Below are positions 9,882-20,235 of a stretch of 64,000 nt of DNA, one piece after another. The first letter of the stretch is position 1. Every line of letters begins with the position of its first letter. Below the pieces are notes generated by a model. That model saw only the letters and a program-made list of their open reading frames with translations, had not been told where the DNA came from and searched no databases. A program made the translations under genes and the position numbers. The stretch covers positions 930,001 through 994,000 of the forward strand of contig NZ_BSNK01000001.1 in assembly GCF_030159955.1 (NCBI RefSeq), in the 5' to 3' direction. This DNA is from Algimonas ampicilliniresistens (lineage in GTDB: Bacteria > Pseudomonadota > Alphaproteobacteria > Caulobacterales > Maricaulaceae).

Positions 9882-10455
9882 AGACGTTCTGGATGTCTTC
9901 CGCGAAGCGGGAGCTTTGCTGGAGGGCCATTTCATACTGTCTTCAGGGCGGCGCAGCGCGCTGTTTATGCAAAAAGCGCTGATCTTCAAGAATCCTGTTT
10001 TGACCGCGAAACTCTGCGCTGCATTGGCCGATAAGGTGCGCGCCCGTCTTGGTGACTTGCCGGACGTCATCATCGCCCCGGCCATGGGCGGCGTTATTCC
10101 GGGCTATGAAATGGCACGACAACTTGGTCTAGAATCTATGTTTATGGAGCGTGAGAACGGCACCTTTGTGTTGCGCCGTGGCTTTGAGTTGAAACAGGGT
10201 CAGACGGTATTGATGGTCGAGGATATTGTCACGACGGGCCTGTCTTCCCGCGAGACGATCAAGGCCATCACAGAAGCCGGCGGTAATGTAGTCGCAGGAT
10301 GCTGTATCTTTGACCGGTCTGGGGGAGAGGCCGACATAGGCGTCCCGCTCATTAGCCTCGCTGCGAAACGCTTCCCCGATTTTGATCCGAACGATCTACC
10401 GCCAGAATTGGCAGGCACGCCTGCCTATAAGCCGGGCAGTCGAGGTCTGAAGTGA
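9871..10455 (+). CDS. pyrE: Orotate phosphoribosyltransferase
   Basis: 194-aa enzyme of pyrimidine synthesis joining orotate and PRPP to give OMP. The N terminus [20 protein letters not shown] resembles other alphaproteobacterial PyrE starts, which is why ATG 9871 is preferred over ATG 9865. The PRPP loop is [16 protein letters not shown], and [11 protein letters not shown] near the start is family-typical. It overlaps rsh by 11 bases and pdxJ by one base, so translation is probably coupled to both. Confidence 0.94.
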   Translation: MTTEDVLDVFREAGALLEGHFILSSGRRSALFMQKALIFKNPVLTAKLCAALADKVRARLGDLPDVIIAPAMGGVIPGYEMARQLGLESMFMERENGTFVLRRGFELKQGQTVLMVEDIVTTGLSSRETIKAITEAGGNVVAGCCIFDRSGGEADIGVPLISLAAKRFPDFDPNDLPPELAGTPAYKPGSRGLK

Positions 10456-11216
10456 TGAGACGGCGCGGCGCGGTTCGTCTGGGCATCAATATCGACCACG
10501 TCGCAACCCTCAGAAACGCACGTGGTGGAACGCACCCCGATCCCGTTGAGGCGGCCCGCACGGCGATAAAAGCGGGCGCGGACGGTATTACCGCGCACCT
10601 ACGCGAAGATCGTCGTCATATTACCGATGATGATATGGAGCGTCTGTCTGCCTTGTGTGCAGAGCAGAAAGTTCCTCTGAATATGGAGCTGGCCGCGACG
10701 GAGGAGATGGTGGCCATTGCAACGCGTCTAAAACCGCATGCGGCCTGTCTTGTGCCAGAACGCCGAGAGGAACGCACTACAGAAGGCGGTCTGGATGTTG
10801 CGGGTCAACATAACCGACTTGTGCCGATAATTGCACAATTGGCCGACGCTGGATGCCGGGTCTCGCTCTTCATCGAAGCACAGCCCCATCAAATTGATGC
10901 AGCAGCGCGTACGGCCGCGAAAGTCGTTGAATTTCACACCGGGGCCTATGCCCATGCGCTCGACGACGGTGATACGGACCGTGCCGATGAAATTTTGGCC
11001 CAACTCCAAGCGGGCGGACAGATTGCGCAAGAGGCGGGCCTAGAAGTCCATTATGGTCATGGGCTGACCTTCGACAATGTCGTCCCCGTCGCTGCGATCC
11101 CGCAAGCGAAAGAACTCAATATCGGACACTTCATCATCGGTGAGGCCGTATTTTTGGGGCTCGCCCCTGCTATTCACCGCATGGCCTCCATCATTCGGGA
11201 CGCGCGCGTCGCATGA
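10455..11216 (+). CDS. pdxJ: Pyridoxine 5'-phosphate synthase
   Basis: 253-aa TIM-barrel enzyme that condenses 1-deoxyxylulose-5-phosphate with 3-amino-2-oxopropyl phosphate to form pyridoxine 5'-phosphate (vitamin B6). Diagnostic segments are [18 protein letters not shown] at the start, [13 protein letters not shown], and the C-terminal GHGLTFDNV and [17 protein letters not shown] 10455 overlaps the pyrE stop as TGATG; a GTG three bases earlier is possible. It overlaps acpS by four bases; pdxJ-acpS pairing is widespread in proteobacteria. Confidence 0.96.
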   Translation: MRRRGAVRLGINIDHVATLRNARGGTHPDPVEAARTAIKAGADGITAHLREDRRHITDDDMERLSALCAEQKVPLNMELAATEEMVAIATRLKPHAACLVPERREERTTEGGLDVAGQHNRLVPIIAQLADAGCRVSLFIEAQPHQIDAAARTAAKVVEFHTGAYAHALDDGDTDRADEILAQLQAGGQIAQEAGLEVHYGHGLTFDNVVPVAAIPQAKELNIGHFIIGEAVFLGLAPAIHRMASIIRDARVA

Positions 11217-11614
11217 TTTTAGGCATCGGCACTGATATTTGCGACATTCGTCGTATCCGAGACCTTTACGAGCGGCACCCGGAGCGTTTCGCGGCAAAAG
11301 CCTTCACCGAAGGTGAGCGAGAAAAATGCTTGGCTCGCCCGGACCCTGTGCCTTGTCTGGCCAAACGATTTGCGGCCAAGGAGGCCGTTGCCAAGGCCCT
11401 TGCCACGGAAACAAGTGGCCAGCTGTCATGGCACGATGTTGAAGTTGTCAATTCGCTGTCCGGGCGGCCAGACGTCTTGCTGCACCGGGGTGCGGCTGAA
11501 CGGCTACACGAGCTCGTGCCTGAGGGTTATACGGGTCATGTGCGTCTCAGCCTGTCTGACGAACGTGATTTCGCTGTGGCCTTTGCAGTGGTCGAAGCCA
11601 AACCTGCCTGCTAG
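11213..11614 (+). CDS. acpS: Holo-[acyl-carrier-protein] synthase
   Basis: 133-aa enzyme that transfers 4'-phosphopantetheine from CoA to acyl carrier protein. The start [14 protein letters not shown] contains the metal-binding Asp, and [13 protein letters not shown] carries the catalytic Glu-Lys helix. Length is normal. The ATG overlaps the pdxJ stop (ATGA), so the two are translationally coupled. Confidence 0.95.
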   Translation: MILGIGTDICDIRRIRDLYERHPERFAAKAFTEGEREKCLARPDPVPCLAKRFAAKEAVAKALATETSGQLSWHDVEVVNSLSGRPDVLLHRGAAERLHELVPEGYTGHVRLSLSDERDFAVAFAVVEAKPAC

Positions 11615-11623
11615 GGCGCGCCC

Positions 11624-12430
11624 ATGTTGACCCGTAAGTCCAAGACAAAAAAGACGTCACAAAGCACTGAGACTAAAAAGTCTGAGGGCGGTGTGCGCGA
11701 GACCATCTCCACAGTGATTTGGGCGCTTGGTATCGCGCTGATCCTGCGGACCTTTATTTTCCAGCCTTTTACCATCCCGACCGGGTCTATGTATCCGGGT
11801 CTGATGGAAGGCGATTACGTCATTACATCAAAATATTCTGTTGGGTACGGACGCTATGCGGCTTTGCCATTTCCGTTTCTGGATGTGGACGGGCGCTTGC
11901 TGGGTCGAGGGCCTGACCGCGGTGACGTCATTGTCTTCCGTCCCGACGGGATCGCGCAAAATTATATCAAACGTGTCGTAGGGTTGCCGGGGGACCGTAT
12001 TCAGATGGTCGGCGGTATCTTGCACATCAATAATTCGCCAGTCGATATGAAGCTGGTTCGGAATGAAACCTACACACACCTCTCAAACGGTCAGGTCCAG
12101 GGCAGTTTCAATGCCGAACTGATCCAAGAAAAACTGCCGGGCGAGGCTAAACCGCATCTGATCTATGACGGCATCAAGAATAATGGCGCAGACGATACAA
12201 CTGTTTTCACCGTGCCGTCCGGGCACTATTTCATGATGGGCGATAATCGCGACTTTTCCGGCGATAGCCGTGTGCCAGTTCGCCAGATGGGTGCGGGATA
12301 CGTTCCCGCCGAAAACATTATCGGTCGTGCGGAATTTGTGCTGGCCTCGGTCAATGCAGACTTTGTGATCTACAAGCCTTGGACTTGGGCTAATTTTCGC
12401 GGCAATCGCTTCTTCAAGGGTATTGAATGA
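11624..12430 (+). CDS. lepB: Signal peptidase I
   Basis: 268-aa inner-membrane protease that removes signal peptides from exported proteins. A Lys/Ser/Thr-rich cytoplasmic head (1-22) precedes one transmembrane helix (about 28-45). The catalytic Ser55 is in PTGSMYPGL and the general-base Lys116 in YIKRVVGLPGD; the C-terminal GDNRDFSGDSR motif is complete. ATG 11624 follows acpS by nine bases. Its stop overlaps the rnc start. Confidence 0.96.
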   Translation: MLTRKSKTKKTSQSTETKKSEGGVRETISTVIWALGIALILRTFIFQPFTIPTGSMYPGLMEGDYVITSKYSVGYGRYAALPFPFLDVDGRLLGRGPDRGDVIVFRPDGIAQNYIKRVVGLPGDRIQMVGGILHINNSPVDMKLVRNETYTHLSNGQVQGSFNAELIQEKLPGEAKPHLIYDGIKNNGADDTTVFTVPSGHYFMMGDNRDFSGDSRVPVRQMGAGYVPAENIIGRAEFVLASVNADFVIYKPWTWANFRGNRFFKGIE

Positions 12431-13125
12431 GCAACCTCGAGGCGCAGCGTTATAAACGCGTCGAGAAACTCGAACGCAGTCTCGACTACCGGTTCGATAA
12501 TCGAAAACTGGCTATGCGGGCGCTTACCCATAGCTCTTATGGAGATGGCCATAGTTCCGCTCCCAATAATGAACGGCTCGAATTTTTAGGGGATCGCGTC
12601 TTGGGTCTGCTGACGGCGCGGGCCTTGTTTGACTATTCCTCAGAAACAGAAGGTACGCTGGCCCGCCGATTAAACGCGCTCGTCCGTAAGGAAATGTGCG
12701 CCACGGTCGCCCGTAAAATTGATCTCGGCCATTATGTTTTGATCTCTCCATCGGAAGAAAAACAGGGCGGGCGGGAGAAGACATCCATTCTCGGCGATAC
12801 GTGTGAAGCGCTGATTGCGGCGCTTTATCTCGATGGTGGCATGGACGCCGTACAAGCTTTCTATGATCGTTTTTGGATGCCTGAGTTTAAGGCTGTGGTG
12901 TCCAAATCCGCTAAAGACCCGAAAACAGAGCTGCAAGAACGCGCGATGGCAGGTGGGCACGGATTGCCAGAATATAACGTCACTGAGCGGTCAGGGCCGG
13001 ATCACGACCCGCTTTTCGTCATAGATGTTACTGTCTCCGGCATTGGAACCGCATCCGGCCGCGGCAAAAGTAAGCGCATTGCCCAACGACACGCCGCTCA
13101 AGAATTGATCGATATATGGACATGA
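12427..13125 (+). CDS. rnc: Ribonuclease III
   Basis: 232-aa double-strand-specific endoribonuclease that processes rRNA and regulatory RNAs. The catalytic signature NERLEFLGDRVLG lies near residue 50, a second acidic motif is GDTCEALIAALYLDGG, and a double-stranded RNA-binding domain fills the C terminus (from DPKTELQERA, with GRGKSKRIAQRHAA). It overlaps lepB by four bases and era by ten bases; lepB-rnc-era is a classic arrangement. Confidence 0.96.
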   Translation: MSNLEAQRYKRVEKLERSLDYRFDNRKLAMRALTHSSYGDGHSSAPNNERLEFLGDRVLGLLTARALFDYSSETEGTLARRLNALVRKEMCATVARKIDLGHYVLISPSEEKQGGREKTSILGDTCEALIAALYLDGGMDAVQAFYDRFWMPEFKAVVSKSAKDPKTELQERAMAGGHGLPEYNVTERSGPDHDPLFVIDVTVSGIGTASGRGKSKRIAQRHAAQELIDIWT

Positions 13126-14093
13126 CACCCTCTAAGCCCTCAACTCGCAGCGGTTTTGCCGCCATTGTTGGTGCGCCCAATGCAGGCAAGTCGACGCTGA
13201 CGAACCAGCTAGTCGGTGAGAAAGTCTCGATCGTTACGCATAAGGTTCAGACGACGCGGTTTCAGATCCGGGCGATTGCGATGCTCACCACAAGCGAAGG
13301 CGCGCGCGCGCAGGTTGTTCTGGTCGACACGCCCGGCATCTTTGAACCTCGGAAACAAGATCGCCTCTCCAAATCCATGGTGCATGCAGCTTGGCGCGGT
13401 GCAGATGATTCCAACGCGATTGCGCATATTGTCGATGCGGGCGCTTGGTATCGCAACGCAAAAGGCGAAGGCTCATCGCAGGATCGGCTCGCGAGCGAAG
13501 ATACAGATCGAGTGATGGCAGGGCTGGCTAAACGCCAGAGGAAAGCCGTGCTCGTCCTGAATAAGATCGACACGGTTCCGACCGACGAACTTCTGCCCTT
13601 GATTGCTCATTTCGATGAGGTGGGCGGGTATGAGCGCATATTTGTCTTATCCGCGACGAAGGGGACGGGCGTCGAAGATTTGGCGACTTATCTTGCCGAC
13701 GCCATGCCGGAAGGGCCTTTGCTTTATCCCGAAGATCAAGCAGCGGACATTCCGGTGCGCCTGATGGCGGCAGAGATCACGCGGGAGAAATTGTTTCTAC
13801 GTCTGCATGATGAGCTGCCTTACGCCTCGATGGTCGAAACCGAAAAATGGACCGATCGTAAGGACGGCTCGGTTCGTGTTGATCAGATCATCTATGTCCG
13901 CCGGGGTACACAAAAGGGGATCGTGTTGGGGAAGGGCGGCGAGACCGTCAAAGCTATCGGCGCAGCGGCGCGCAAAGAGATGGAAGACTGGCTCGGCCGC
14001 CGCGTCCACCTCTTCCTTTTCGTGAAAGTCCGTGAAAACTGGATGGAAGACCGCGCCAGATATGCTGAAGCTGGCTTGGAGTTCGATGTTTAA
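13116..14093 (+). CDS. era: GTPase Era
   Basis: 325-aa GTP-binding protein that docks on the 3' end of 16S rRNA during 30S maturation. GTPase motifs: G1 GAPNAGKST, G3 DTPG, G4 NKID. A KH RNA-binding domain follows (GIVLGKGGETVKAIG, with LFVKVRENW at the end). ATG 13116 and ATG 13122 are both possible; both lie inside the end of rnc. The segment around residues 105-130 (NAKGEGSSQDRLASED) is slightly longer than in many Era proteins and looks like a surface insertion. Confidence 0.95.
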   Translation: MDMTPSKPSTRSGFAAIVGAPNAGKSTLTNQLVGEKVSIVTHKVQTTRFQIRAIAMLTTSEGARAQVVLVDTPGIFEPRKQDRLSKSMVHAAWRGADDSNAIAHIVDAGAWYRNAKGEGSSQDRLASEDTDRVMAGLAKRQRKAVLVLNKIDTVPTDELLPLIAHFDEVGGYERIFVLSATKGTGVEDLATYLADAMPEGPLLYPEDQAADIPVRLMAAEITREKLFLRLHDELPYASMVETEKWTDRKDGSVRVDQIIYVRRGTQKGIVLGKGGETVKAIGAAARKEMEDWLGRRVHLFLFVKVRENWMEDRARYAEAGLEFDV

Positions 14094-14117
14094 ACGCGTC
14101 TCCGGTATCCAAGTCTG

Positions 14118-14855
14118 ATGGACTTTACCTCCGAAGCGATTGTGCTTCAGGCCCGTAAGCACGGCGAAACCTCTGCCATTATGGAGACGTTCACGCGAGA
14201 CCATGGCCGCCATAAGGGCTTGGTGCGCGGTGGTGCCGGGCGGCGAATGCGCCCGCTCTTGCAGCCCGGCAACATTGTTGAAGTCGAATGGCGCGGACGG
14301 CTCGAAGAGCATTTAGGTTATTACACGGTCGAGATTGTTGAGGCGTTGGCTGGCGTCTTTATGGAAGACCGGCTGAGCCTTGCAGCGCTGAACAGCATTG
14401 CAGCTCTATCGCGAGAGATGTTGCCAGAAAAACAGCCGCTGCCCGATCTGTATGATGTGACCAAAATTGTGCTCGAACGGCTGAACGACCCTGAAATCTG
14501 GCCCGCGCTCTATGTCCGGTGGGAAAGTTTGCTCTTGCAGGGGCTTGGCTACGGTCTGGACCTGACGCGCTGCGCGGCAACGGAGACAACCGACAATCTG
14601 ACCCACGTTTCACCGCGCTCTGGCCGCGCGGTGAGCGCCGAAGCTGCCGAGCCCTATCTGGATAAGCTGTTTCGCCTGCCGCCATTCTTGCGCGGGGAGC
14701 CTATCGCCTCACCAGAGGATGTCGGCGATGGGTTGAGATTGACAGGGCATTTTCTAGAGACGCGGGTTCAGTGGGAACGCAATCGGACGCTTCCAGAGGC
14801 CCGGCGTGTCATGGTCGAACGTTTGGTCGCCGATGGATTGGCTATCTTTCCCTAA
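14118..14855 (+). CDS. recO: DNA repair protein RecO
   Basis: 245-aa recombination mediator that works with RecR to load RecA on SSB-coated DNA. The N-terminal OB fold begins MDFTSEAIVLQARKHGE and includes HGRHKGLVRGGAGRRMRP; the helical C-terminal part includes WESLLLQGLGYGLDL. The zinc-finger cysteines of some RecO proteins are largely absent, as in many alphaproteobacterial versions. It starts at ATG 14118, 24 bases after era. Confidence 0.92.
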   Translation: MDFTSEAIVLQARKHGETSAIMETFTRDHGRHKGLVRGGAGRRMRPLLQPGNIVEVEWRGRLEEHLGYYTVEIVEALAGVFMEDRLSLAALNSIAALSREMLPEKQPLPDLYDVTKIVLERLNDPEIWPALYVRWESLLLQGLGYGLDLTRCAATETTDNLTHVSPRSGRAVSAEAAEPYLDKLFRLPPFLRGEPIASPEDVGDGLRLTGHFLETRVQWERNRTLPEARRVMVERLVADGLAIFP

Positions 14856-14941
14856 GGCGGGACTTTTCAACGCTATTGGCGGGGATTTTCAAGGAATCGC
14901 CTGCTAGGCTGGACTTCTGATTCGACGCGGGAAACAGGACG

Positions 14942-17212
14942 ATGGCGAAAACGAAAAAACCCAAGAATTCCGGCGGAGGTGCAACGCCGCATAATCCTGT
15001 GATCGAGGAACATATCGATAATGCGCTTTCTGCGCGGTATATGGCCTACGCTCTGTCGACGATTACACAGCGCGCCTTGCCGGATGTGCGCGACGGTTTG
15101 AAACCCGTCCATCGCCGCATTCTTTTCGCCATGCGCCAGTTAAAGCTGAATCCGGAAGGCGCTTACAAGAAATCAGCCCGGATCGTTGGCGATGTGATGG
15201 GTCAATTCCACCCACATGGTGACCAATCGATCTATGACGCGCTGGTCAAGCTCAGCCAGGAGTTTGCAACGCGCTATCCGCTGGTCGAAGGGCAGGGCAA
15301 CTTCGGCAATATTGACGGCGATAGCCCCGCTGCCATGCGCTACACCGAAGCCAAGATGACGGCGGCAGGTATGTTGTTGCTCGAAGGCCTCGATGAAAAC
15401 GCGGTCGATTTCAAAGCAACCTATAATGAGGAAGATGATGAACCCGTCGTCCTGCCAGCGGGCTTTCCAAACCTGCTAGCCAATGGTGCGCAGGGCATCG
15501 CGGTTGGCATGGCGACGTCGATCCCGCCGCATAATGTGGCTGAGATCTGCAATGCGGCTCTGCACCTTATCAAGACACCGAACGCGCGCGTTGAGACCTT
15601 GATGAACCATATTCTTGGACCGGATCTACCAACGGGGGGGATCATGGTCGAGCCTAAGGATAACATCTTGGAGGCATACCAAACTGGGCGCGGAAGTTTC
15701 CGGATCCGGTCGCGTTGGGCCGTCGAAGACACCGGACGGGGGACATACCAGATCGTCGTCACCGAAATTCCTTATCAGGTGCAGAAGTCCCGTCTGATTG
15801 AGAAGTTGGCCGAAGTCATTGAGAGTAAGAAGGCGTCAGGTCTGGCCGATGTGCGCGACGAGTCCGCCGAAGATGTTCGTATCGTCCTAGAGCCAAAATC
15901 TAAGAATATTGATCCCGCGATACTGATGGAAAGCCTGTTTAAAATCAGTGAGCTGGAGAGTCGTGTTAGTCTAAATATGAATGTGTTGGACGCCAACGGC
16001 GTGCCGCGTGTGATGGATCTGCGTGAGGTTATTCAGAGCTGGCTTGACCATCGTCGTGAGGTTTTGCTGCGCCGCACGAACCAGCGTCTCGGCAAAATTG
16101 CTGATCGATTAGAAGTACTTGACGGCTATCTTATCGCCTTCCTTAATCTCGACGAAGTGATCCGCATTGTTCGCTATGAGGACAAACCGAAAGAGGAGCT
16201 GATTGCAGCGTTTAACCTGACGGAACGGCAGGCCGACGCAATCCTCAATATGCGGTTGCGCGCGCTGAACAAGCTGCAAGAAATTGAGATTAAGACAGAG
16301 AGTGAAAGTCTGCGTGCGGAGCAAATCAAGCTCGAAGCGTTGGTTAGCTCGGACGCTCAGCAATGGGACACAATCTCGGGTCAAATTCGCGAGTTGCGTG
16401 ACCTTTACGGGCCGAAGACTGATGCCGGCCGTCGCCGGACGACATTCGACTTAGCACCTGACCTCGATATTGATCTGTCGACGGCCTTCATCACCAAGGA
16501 GCCGATTACGGTCATCCTATCTGAAAAAGGCTGGATCCGGGCGTTGAAGGGCAAAGTCGACGATCTCGATACGCTGAAATTTAAAGAAGGCGACAAGCTC
16601 GCTTTTGCCGTTCACGCGGAGACGACCGATAAGATTATCCTCTTCGCCTCGAACGGAAAATTCTACACGCTGGGCGGTGACAAGCTGCCAGGCGGACGCG
16701 GTAATGGTGAACCAATCCGCCTCATGGTTGATCTGGAGAATGACCACATTCCCGTCGGTCTGTTTGTGCACGATCCAGAACGAACTCTCTTGGTCGCCTC
16801 ATCAGAAGGCTATGGCTTCCGGGTTAAGGAAGCGGACATTGTCGCCTCAACCCGTGGCGGCAAGCAGGTCTTGAACGTAAAAGGTGATGCAGAGGCTGTT
16901 CGTGTGATTGAGGCCAAAGGCGACCGGATCGCAACAATTGGCGAAAACCGAAAGCTACTCGTGTTCAATCTAGACGAGGTGTCTGAACTGACTCGGGGGA
17001 AAGGGGTTCGTTTGCAACGCTACAAGGATGGCGGCCTCAGCGATATGACGACCTTCTCCTCCGAAGAAGGCTTGGCGTTCATCGATAGCGCTGGACGCCG
17101 TCAGGAAGTGCCGGATTGGCCGCAACATGAGGGATCCCGCGCTCAAGCGGGCCGAATGGCTCCCCGCGGCTTCTCTCGTCAAGGTCTGTTCGCGCCGGAT
17201 AAGCGATTATAA
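14942..17212 (+). CDS. parC: DNA topoisomerase IV subunit A
   Basis: 756-aa subunit that cuts and rejoins DNA to decatenate daughter chromosomes. After a basic head, the breakage-reunion domain begins with [20 protein letters not shown]; the DNA-linking tyrosine is Tyr134 in [10 protein letters not shown]. The C-terminal part (from about residue 510) is a beta-pinwheel with degenerate blades ([18 protein letters not shown]). The short C terminus and lack of a full GyrA box fit ParC rather than GyrA. It follows recO by 86 bases and may have its own promoter; parE is not in the window. Confidence 0.93.
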   Translation: MAKTKKPKNSGGGATPHNPVIEEHIDNALSARYMAYALSTITQRALPDVRDGLKPVHRRILFAMRQLKLNPEGAYKKSARIVGDVMGQFHPHGDQSIYDALVKLSQEFATRYPLVEGQGNFGNIDGDSPAAMRYTEAKMTAAGMLLLEGLDENAVDFKATYNEEDDEPVVLPAGFPNLLANGAQGIAVGMATSIPPHNVAEICNAALHLIKTPNARVETLMNHILGPDLPTGGIMVEPKDNILEAYQTGRGSFRIRSRWAVEDTGRGTYQIVVTEIPYQVQKSRLIEKLAEVIESKKASGLADVRDESAEDVRIVLEPKSKNIDPAILMESLFKISELESRVSLNMNVLDANGVPRVMDLREVIQSWLDHRREVLLRRTNQRLGKIADRLEVLDGYLIAFLNLDEVIRIVRYEDKPKEELIAAFNLTERQADAILNMRLRALNKLQEIEIKTESESLRAEQIKLEALVSSDAQQWDTISGQIRELRDLYGPKTDAGRRRTTFDLAPDLDIDLSTAFITKEPITVILSEKGWIRALKGKVDDLDTLKFKEGDKLAFAVHAETTDKIILFASNGKFYTLGGDKLPGGRGNGEPIRLMVDLENDHIPVGLFVHDPERTLLVASSEGYGFRVKEADIVASTRGGKQVLNVKGDAEAVRVIEAKGDRIATIGENRKLLVFNLDEVSELTRGKGVRLQRYKDGGLSDMTTFSSEEGLAFIDSAGRRQEVPDWPQHEGSRAQAGRMAPRGFSRQGLFAPDKRL

Positions 17213-17286
17213 CCCTACAAACTTGTCGCTCAGTCCTGTCAGGCTCTGGTGATGACAGATAGCGACTGATCTGCGATCAGCGCCGC

Positions 17287-18042
17287 ATGCGAATCCTACT
17301 GACGAATGATGATGGTGTCCGGGCGACGGGGCTTCAGGTGTTGCGACGGATCGCGGCAGACTTATCGGATGATGTCTGGGTCTGTGCGCCAGACAATGAA
17401 CAGTCGGCTGCATCGCGCGGTGTTAGCCTGCATAATCCTGTTCGTTTGCGTCATCTTGATGAGCGGGTTTATTCCGTGACTGGCACACCGACGGATTCCG
17501 TCATTGTCGCCATGCGCGACCTGCTCGTTGATCATCCGCCGGATTTGGTTCTGTCCGGCGTCAATCGGGGGCAAAATTTGGCGGAAGATGTGACGTTCTC
17601 CGGCACCGTTGCCGGGGCGCTTCAAGGCATGCAGATGGGGGTCCCATCGATTGCCTTGTCGTTGGCGCGCGGCTTTCAGGGCGCGACGTCATTGCCGTGG
17701 GAAACGGCCGAAGCGCATGGCGCCGATATCGTACGGACATTGCTTGAAAAAGGCTGGCCCGAGCGAGTCGTGATGAATGTGAATTTCCCCGACAAAGCGC
17801 CCGATGAAGTCCGGGGTGTGCAGTACACAAGGCAAGGCCATCGTGACTTCCAAATGAGTCATATCGACAAGCGCGATCATCCTCGTGGCGGTGATTATTA
17901 TTGGCTGACTTACGGTGCGAAGAAGTCGAACCCGGACAAAGGGACAGATCTCCGCGCAATTTATGACGGCTTTATCTCGGTTACGCCGCTCCACACCGAC
18001 CTCACCCATGAGGGGACGCTGGCGCGCCTGCCAGAGACGTGA
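17287..18042 (+). CDS. surE: 5'/3'-nucleotidase SurE
   Basis: 251-aa metal-dependent nucleotidase that acts on nucleoside monophosphates. The signature [14 protein letters not shown] starts at residue 3 and supplies the Asp-Asp metal ligands; [14 protein letters not shown] and [16 protein letters not shown] follow. It starts at ATG 17287 and overlaps the next gene by four bases. The surE-pcm pair is conserved in proteobacteria and linked to stress survival. Confidence 0.95.
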   Translation: MRILLTNDDGVRATGLQVLRRIAADLSDDVWVCAPDNEQSAASRGVSLHNPVRLRHLDERVYSVTGTPTDSVIVAMRDLLVDHPPDLVLSGVNRGQNLAEDVTFSGTVAGALQGMQMGVPSIALSLARGFQGATSLPWETAEAHGADIVRTLLEKGWPERVVMNVNFPDKAPDEVRGVQYTRQGHRDFQMSHIDKRDHPRGGDYYWLTYGAKKSNPDKGTDLRAIYDGFISVTPLHTDLTHEGTLARLPET

Positions 18043-18665
18043 ATTTCGATCCACGGCTCGTGGATATGGTCATGCGGCTGCGGTCGCGTGGGATCAGTGA
18101 TTCCGGGACGCTACGTGCGATGGAGCAAGTGCCGCGAAAAGCGTTTCTAACGCCGGAGCTATCAGAGCGTGCCTATGAAGAGATCGCTTTGCCTATCGCC
18201 TGTGGACAGCAAGTGAGTGCGCCTCTGACGACAGCGCTGTTGGTGCAGATGCTGGCCCCGACGGATCGTTCCAAAGTGCTGGAAATTGGCGGTGGATCAG
18301 GCTGGATGTCAGCTGTTCTATCACGACTGGCGCGCCGGGTTTATTCGGTTGAACGTTATGTCGGCCTCGTCTCGAACGCGGAAACACGGTTCAGAACACT
18401 CGGGATCCATAATGTTGAAATTCGTCATGGCGATGGTCGTTATGGCTGGCCGGGCCAAGCCCCCTTTGACCGGATCGTGCTCGGATGCGCCGTACGGGCC
18501 ATTCCGGAAAAAGTTATGGATCAGCTGAGCCCGAATGGTCGCCTCGTTGCTGTCGTTGACGGGACGCTGACGCTGGTCGAAAAGGCCCGCAAACATGTGA
18601 CGGAAACGGAGCTAATGCCGCTCGACCTCCCTATGATCGAAGCGGGCAAGTCGAAAACGCTTTAG
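18039..18665 (+). CDS. pcm: Protein-L-isoaspartate O-methyltransferase
   Basis: 208-aa SAM-dependent repair enzyme that methylates L-isoaspartyl residues in damaged proteins. SAM motif I is [16 protein letters not shown]; the upstream segment PRKAFLTPE and the [10 protein letters not shown] motif are typical. GTG 18039 overlaps the surE stop (GTGA). The family's last helix and Trp-rich tail are less clear, but length is normal. It meets gpsA end to end with two bases between the stops. Confidence 0.9.
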   Translation: MNFDPRLVDMVMRLRSRGISDSGTLRAMEQVPRKAFLTPELSERAYEEIALPIACGQQVSAPLTTALLVQMLAPTDRSKVLEIGGGSGWMSAVLSRLARRVYSVERYVGLVSNAETRFRTLGIHNVEIRHGDGRYGWPGQAPFDRIVLGCAVRAIPEKVMDQLSPNGRLVAVVDGTLTLVEKARKHVTETELMPLDLPMIEAGKSKTL

Positions 18666-18667
18666 GG

Positions 18668-19666
18668 CTATTCGGTTTCCGGGCGGTGATCCCGCGACAA
18701 AAGGTCGACCACGGCTTCATCCACGCTGATAGACCCGTCTAAAATACCCGCCAGTGCGAAACTGATCGGCATGTCGACGCCGTGCTGTTGGGCCAAAAGC
18801 TTGAGCGCTGGGGCGGTCGCAACCCCTTCCGTCACGGCCAAGCGGCCCTGCAGGATGTCTTCCAATTTTTCACCACGACCGAGCGCGAGGCCGCAGCTCA
18901 TATTGCGGCTCATTTCGGAACTACAGGTTAGGACTAAATCTCCGAGTCCGCAAAGTCCGGTCAGCGTCTCGGGGCGCGCGCCAAGGGCTTTACCAAGTCG
19001 CGTCATTTCGGCAAAACCACGCGTCATGATGGCGGCATGCGCGGATCGTCCGAGCTCCTTGCCAAGCACAATGCCGCAGACGATGGCGAGGACATTCTTG
19101 ACCGCGCCGCCAATTTCCGCGCCCATCACATCATCGGTCAGATAGGGTCGGAAGGTGGGCGCTGCACAGGCTTCCACCAAAGCCGCGCCGACCGTTTCAT
19201 CGGCGCAGGCCAGAGTGACGGCTGTGGGTAGGCCGCGTGCCACATCGGCAGCGAAGGATGGTCCTGACAGGACCGCCGGAATCGCGTCTGGCATGACGTC
19301 TCGCAACACATCCGCCATGAAGGCTCGAGTGCTGATTTCAATGCCTTTTGAACATAGGAGGACCGGCGTACTTGCGGCGATATACGGAACAAAAGCGGCC
19401 AAAGTCGCGCGGGTGTGCTGCGCCGGGGCGACTGACAGAATGGCGTCAGAACCTGCAAGGTCGGCGGGGTCAGAGGTCGCCCGCAATTTTGGATCAAGCG
19501 GAACACCATCCAGATAGCACTCATTGACGTGCCGCTCATTGATCGCCTCGGCGCAATCCGGCTCAAAACTCCAAATCGTGACGTCACGCCCAGTCTTGGA
19601 TAATGTTTGCGCCAGTGCCGTGCCCCATGCGCCCGCACCAATGACACCGATTTTCTGATAGCTCAT
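18668..19666 (-). CDS. gpsA: Glycerol-3-phosphate dehydrogenase [NAD(P)+]
   Basis: 332-aa cytoplasmic enzyme reducing dihydroxyacetone phosphate to sn-glycerol-3-phosphate for phospholipid synthesis. The Rossmann motif is IGVIGAGAWGTALAQTL; the catalytic Lys is in EIGGAVKNVLAI; GLCGLGDLVLTCSS is family-specific. It starts at 19666 and overlaps the glutathione-transferase gene by four bases. tsaD-gpsA linkage is common in alphaproteobacteria; here a GST gene lies between. Confidence 0.95.
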   Translation of the reverse strand: MSYQKIGVIGAGAWGTALAQTLSKTGRDVTIWSFEPDCAEAINERHVNECYLDGVPLDPKLRATSDPADLAGSDAILSVAPAQHTRATLAAFVPYIAASTPVLLCSKGIEISTRAFMADVLRDVMPDAIPAVLSGPSFAADVARGLPTAVTLACADETVGAALVEACAAPTFRPYLTDDVMGAEIGGAVKNVLAIVCGIVLGKELGRSAHAAIMTRGFAEMTRLGKALGARPETLTGLCGLGDLVLTCSSEMSRNMSCGLALGRGEKLEDILQGRLAVTEGVATAPALKLLAQQHGVDMPISFALAGILDGSISVDEAVVDLLSRDHRPETE

Positions 19667-20235
19667 GCTGGAGGCTCCGTTGCGATGACGCTCGGTCGCT
19701 GAGACATTTGTTCGTACCAGCCGGCTAGAGTATCGTTCCCATTCCGCCAGTCGATACTGCCGTGACGAAGGTCAAGATAAGCGAGAGCGCAGACCAGCGC
19801 GATGGCGCCGGGAGTAAATGCCTGCGGTAAGCGGCGTGCAAGTTCAGGCAAGGTTTGCCTGATCGATGTCTCGCAATGCGTCACCCAGCCAGGAGACTGC
19901 TCCGATTTAGGTCGTCTGCGTTCCAGTGTTATGGAAACTGCGCGATCGGTCATACCGTCAGCGAGGGCGAGCAAGATCGAGTCGGACCATCCTTCTGGAG
20001 TAGAAAGATGAGACCCTGCACTCGCGAGAAATTCGCAGATAACCCGGCTGTCCACAATTATTTCACCAGCGTCGGTTTCAAACGCTGGAACCATTCTGAG
20101 AGGGTTAGGGTGGCTGGTTTCGCCTGCTAGAACGTTGATAGTCACGAAATCGAGCCGATCAGCAAGTTGGGTTTCTATCGCCGTTATCCGGCATTTGCGG
20201 ACGAAGGGTGAGGTGAGGGAGCCATAGAGTTTCAT
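19663..20235 (-). CDS. Glutathione S-transferase family protein
   Basis: 190-aa cytoplasmic protein with an N-terminal thioredoxin-like GST domain (MKLYGSLTSPFVRKCRI; the Ser in TSPFVRK is the likely glutathione-contact residue; NPLRMVPAFETDAGEIIVDS includes the cis-Pro and the ESR/DSR glutathione contact) and an all-helical C-terminal domain. It overlaps tsaD by four bases and gpsA by four bases. The substrate cannot be inferred. Length is slightly short for the family (about 200-220 aa). Confidence 0.88.
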   Translation of the reverse strand: MKLYGSLTSPFVRKCRITAIETQLADRLDFVTINVLAGETSHPNPLRMVPAFETDAGEIIVDSRVICEFLASAGSHLSTPEGWSDSILLALADGMTDRAVSITLERRRPKSEQSPGWVTHCETSIRQTLPELARRLPQAFTPGAIALVCALAYLDLRHGSIDWRNGNDTLAGWYEQMSQRPSVIATEPPA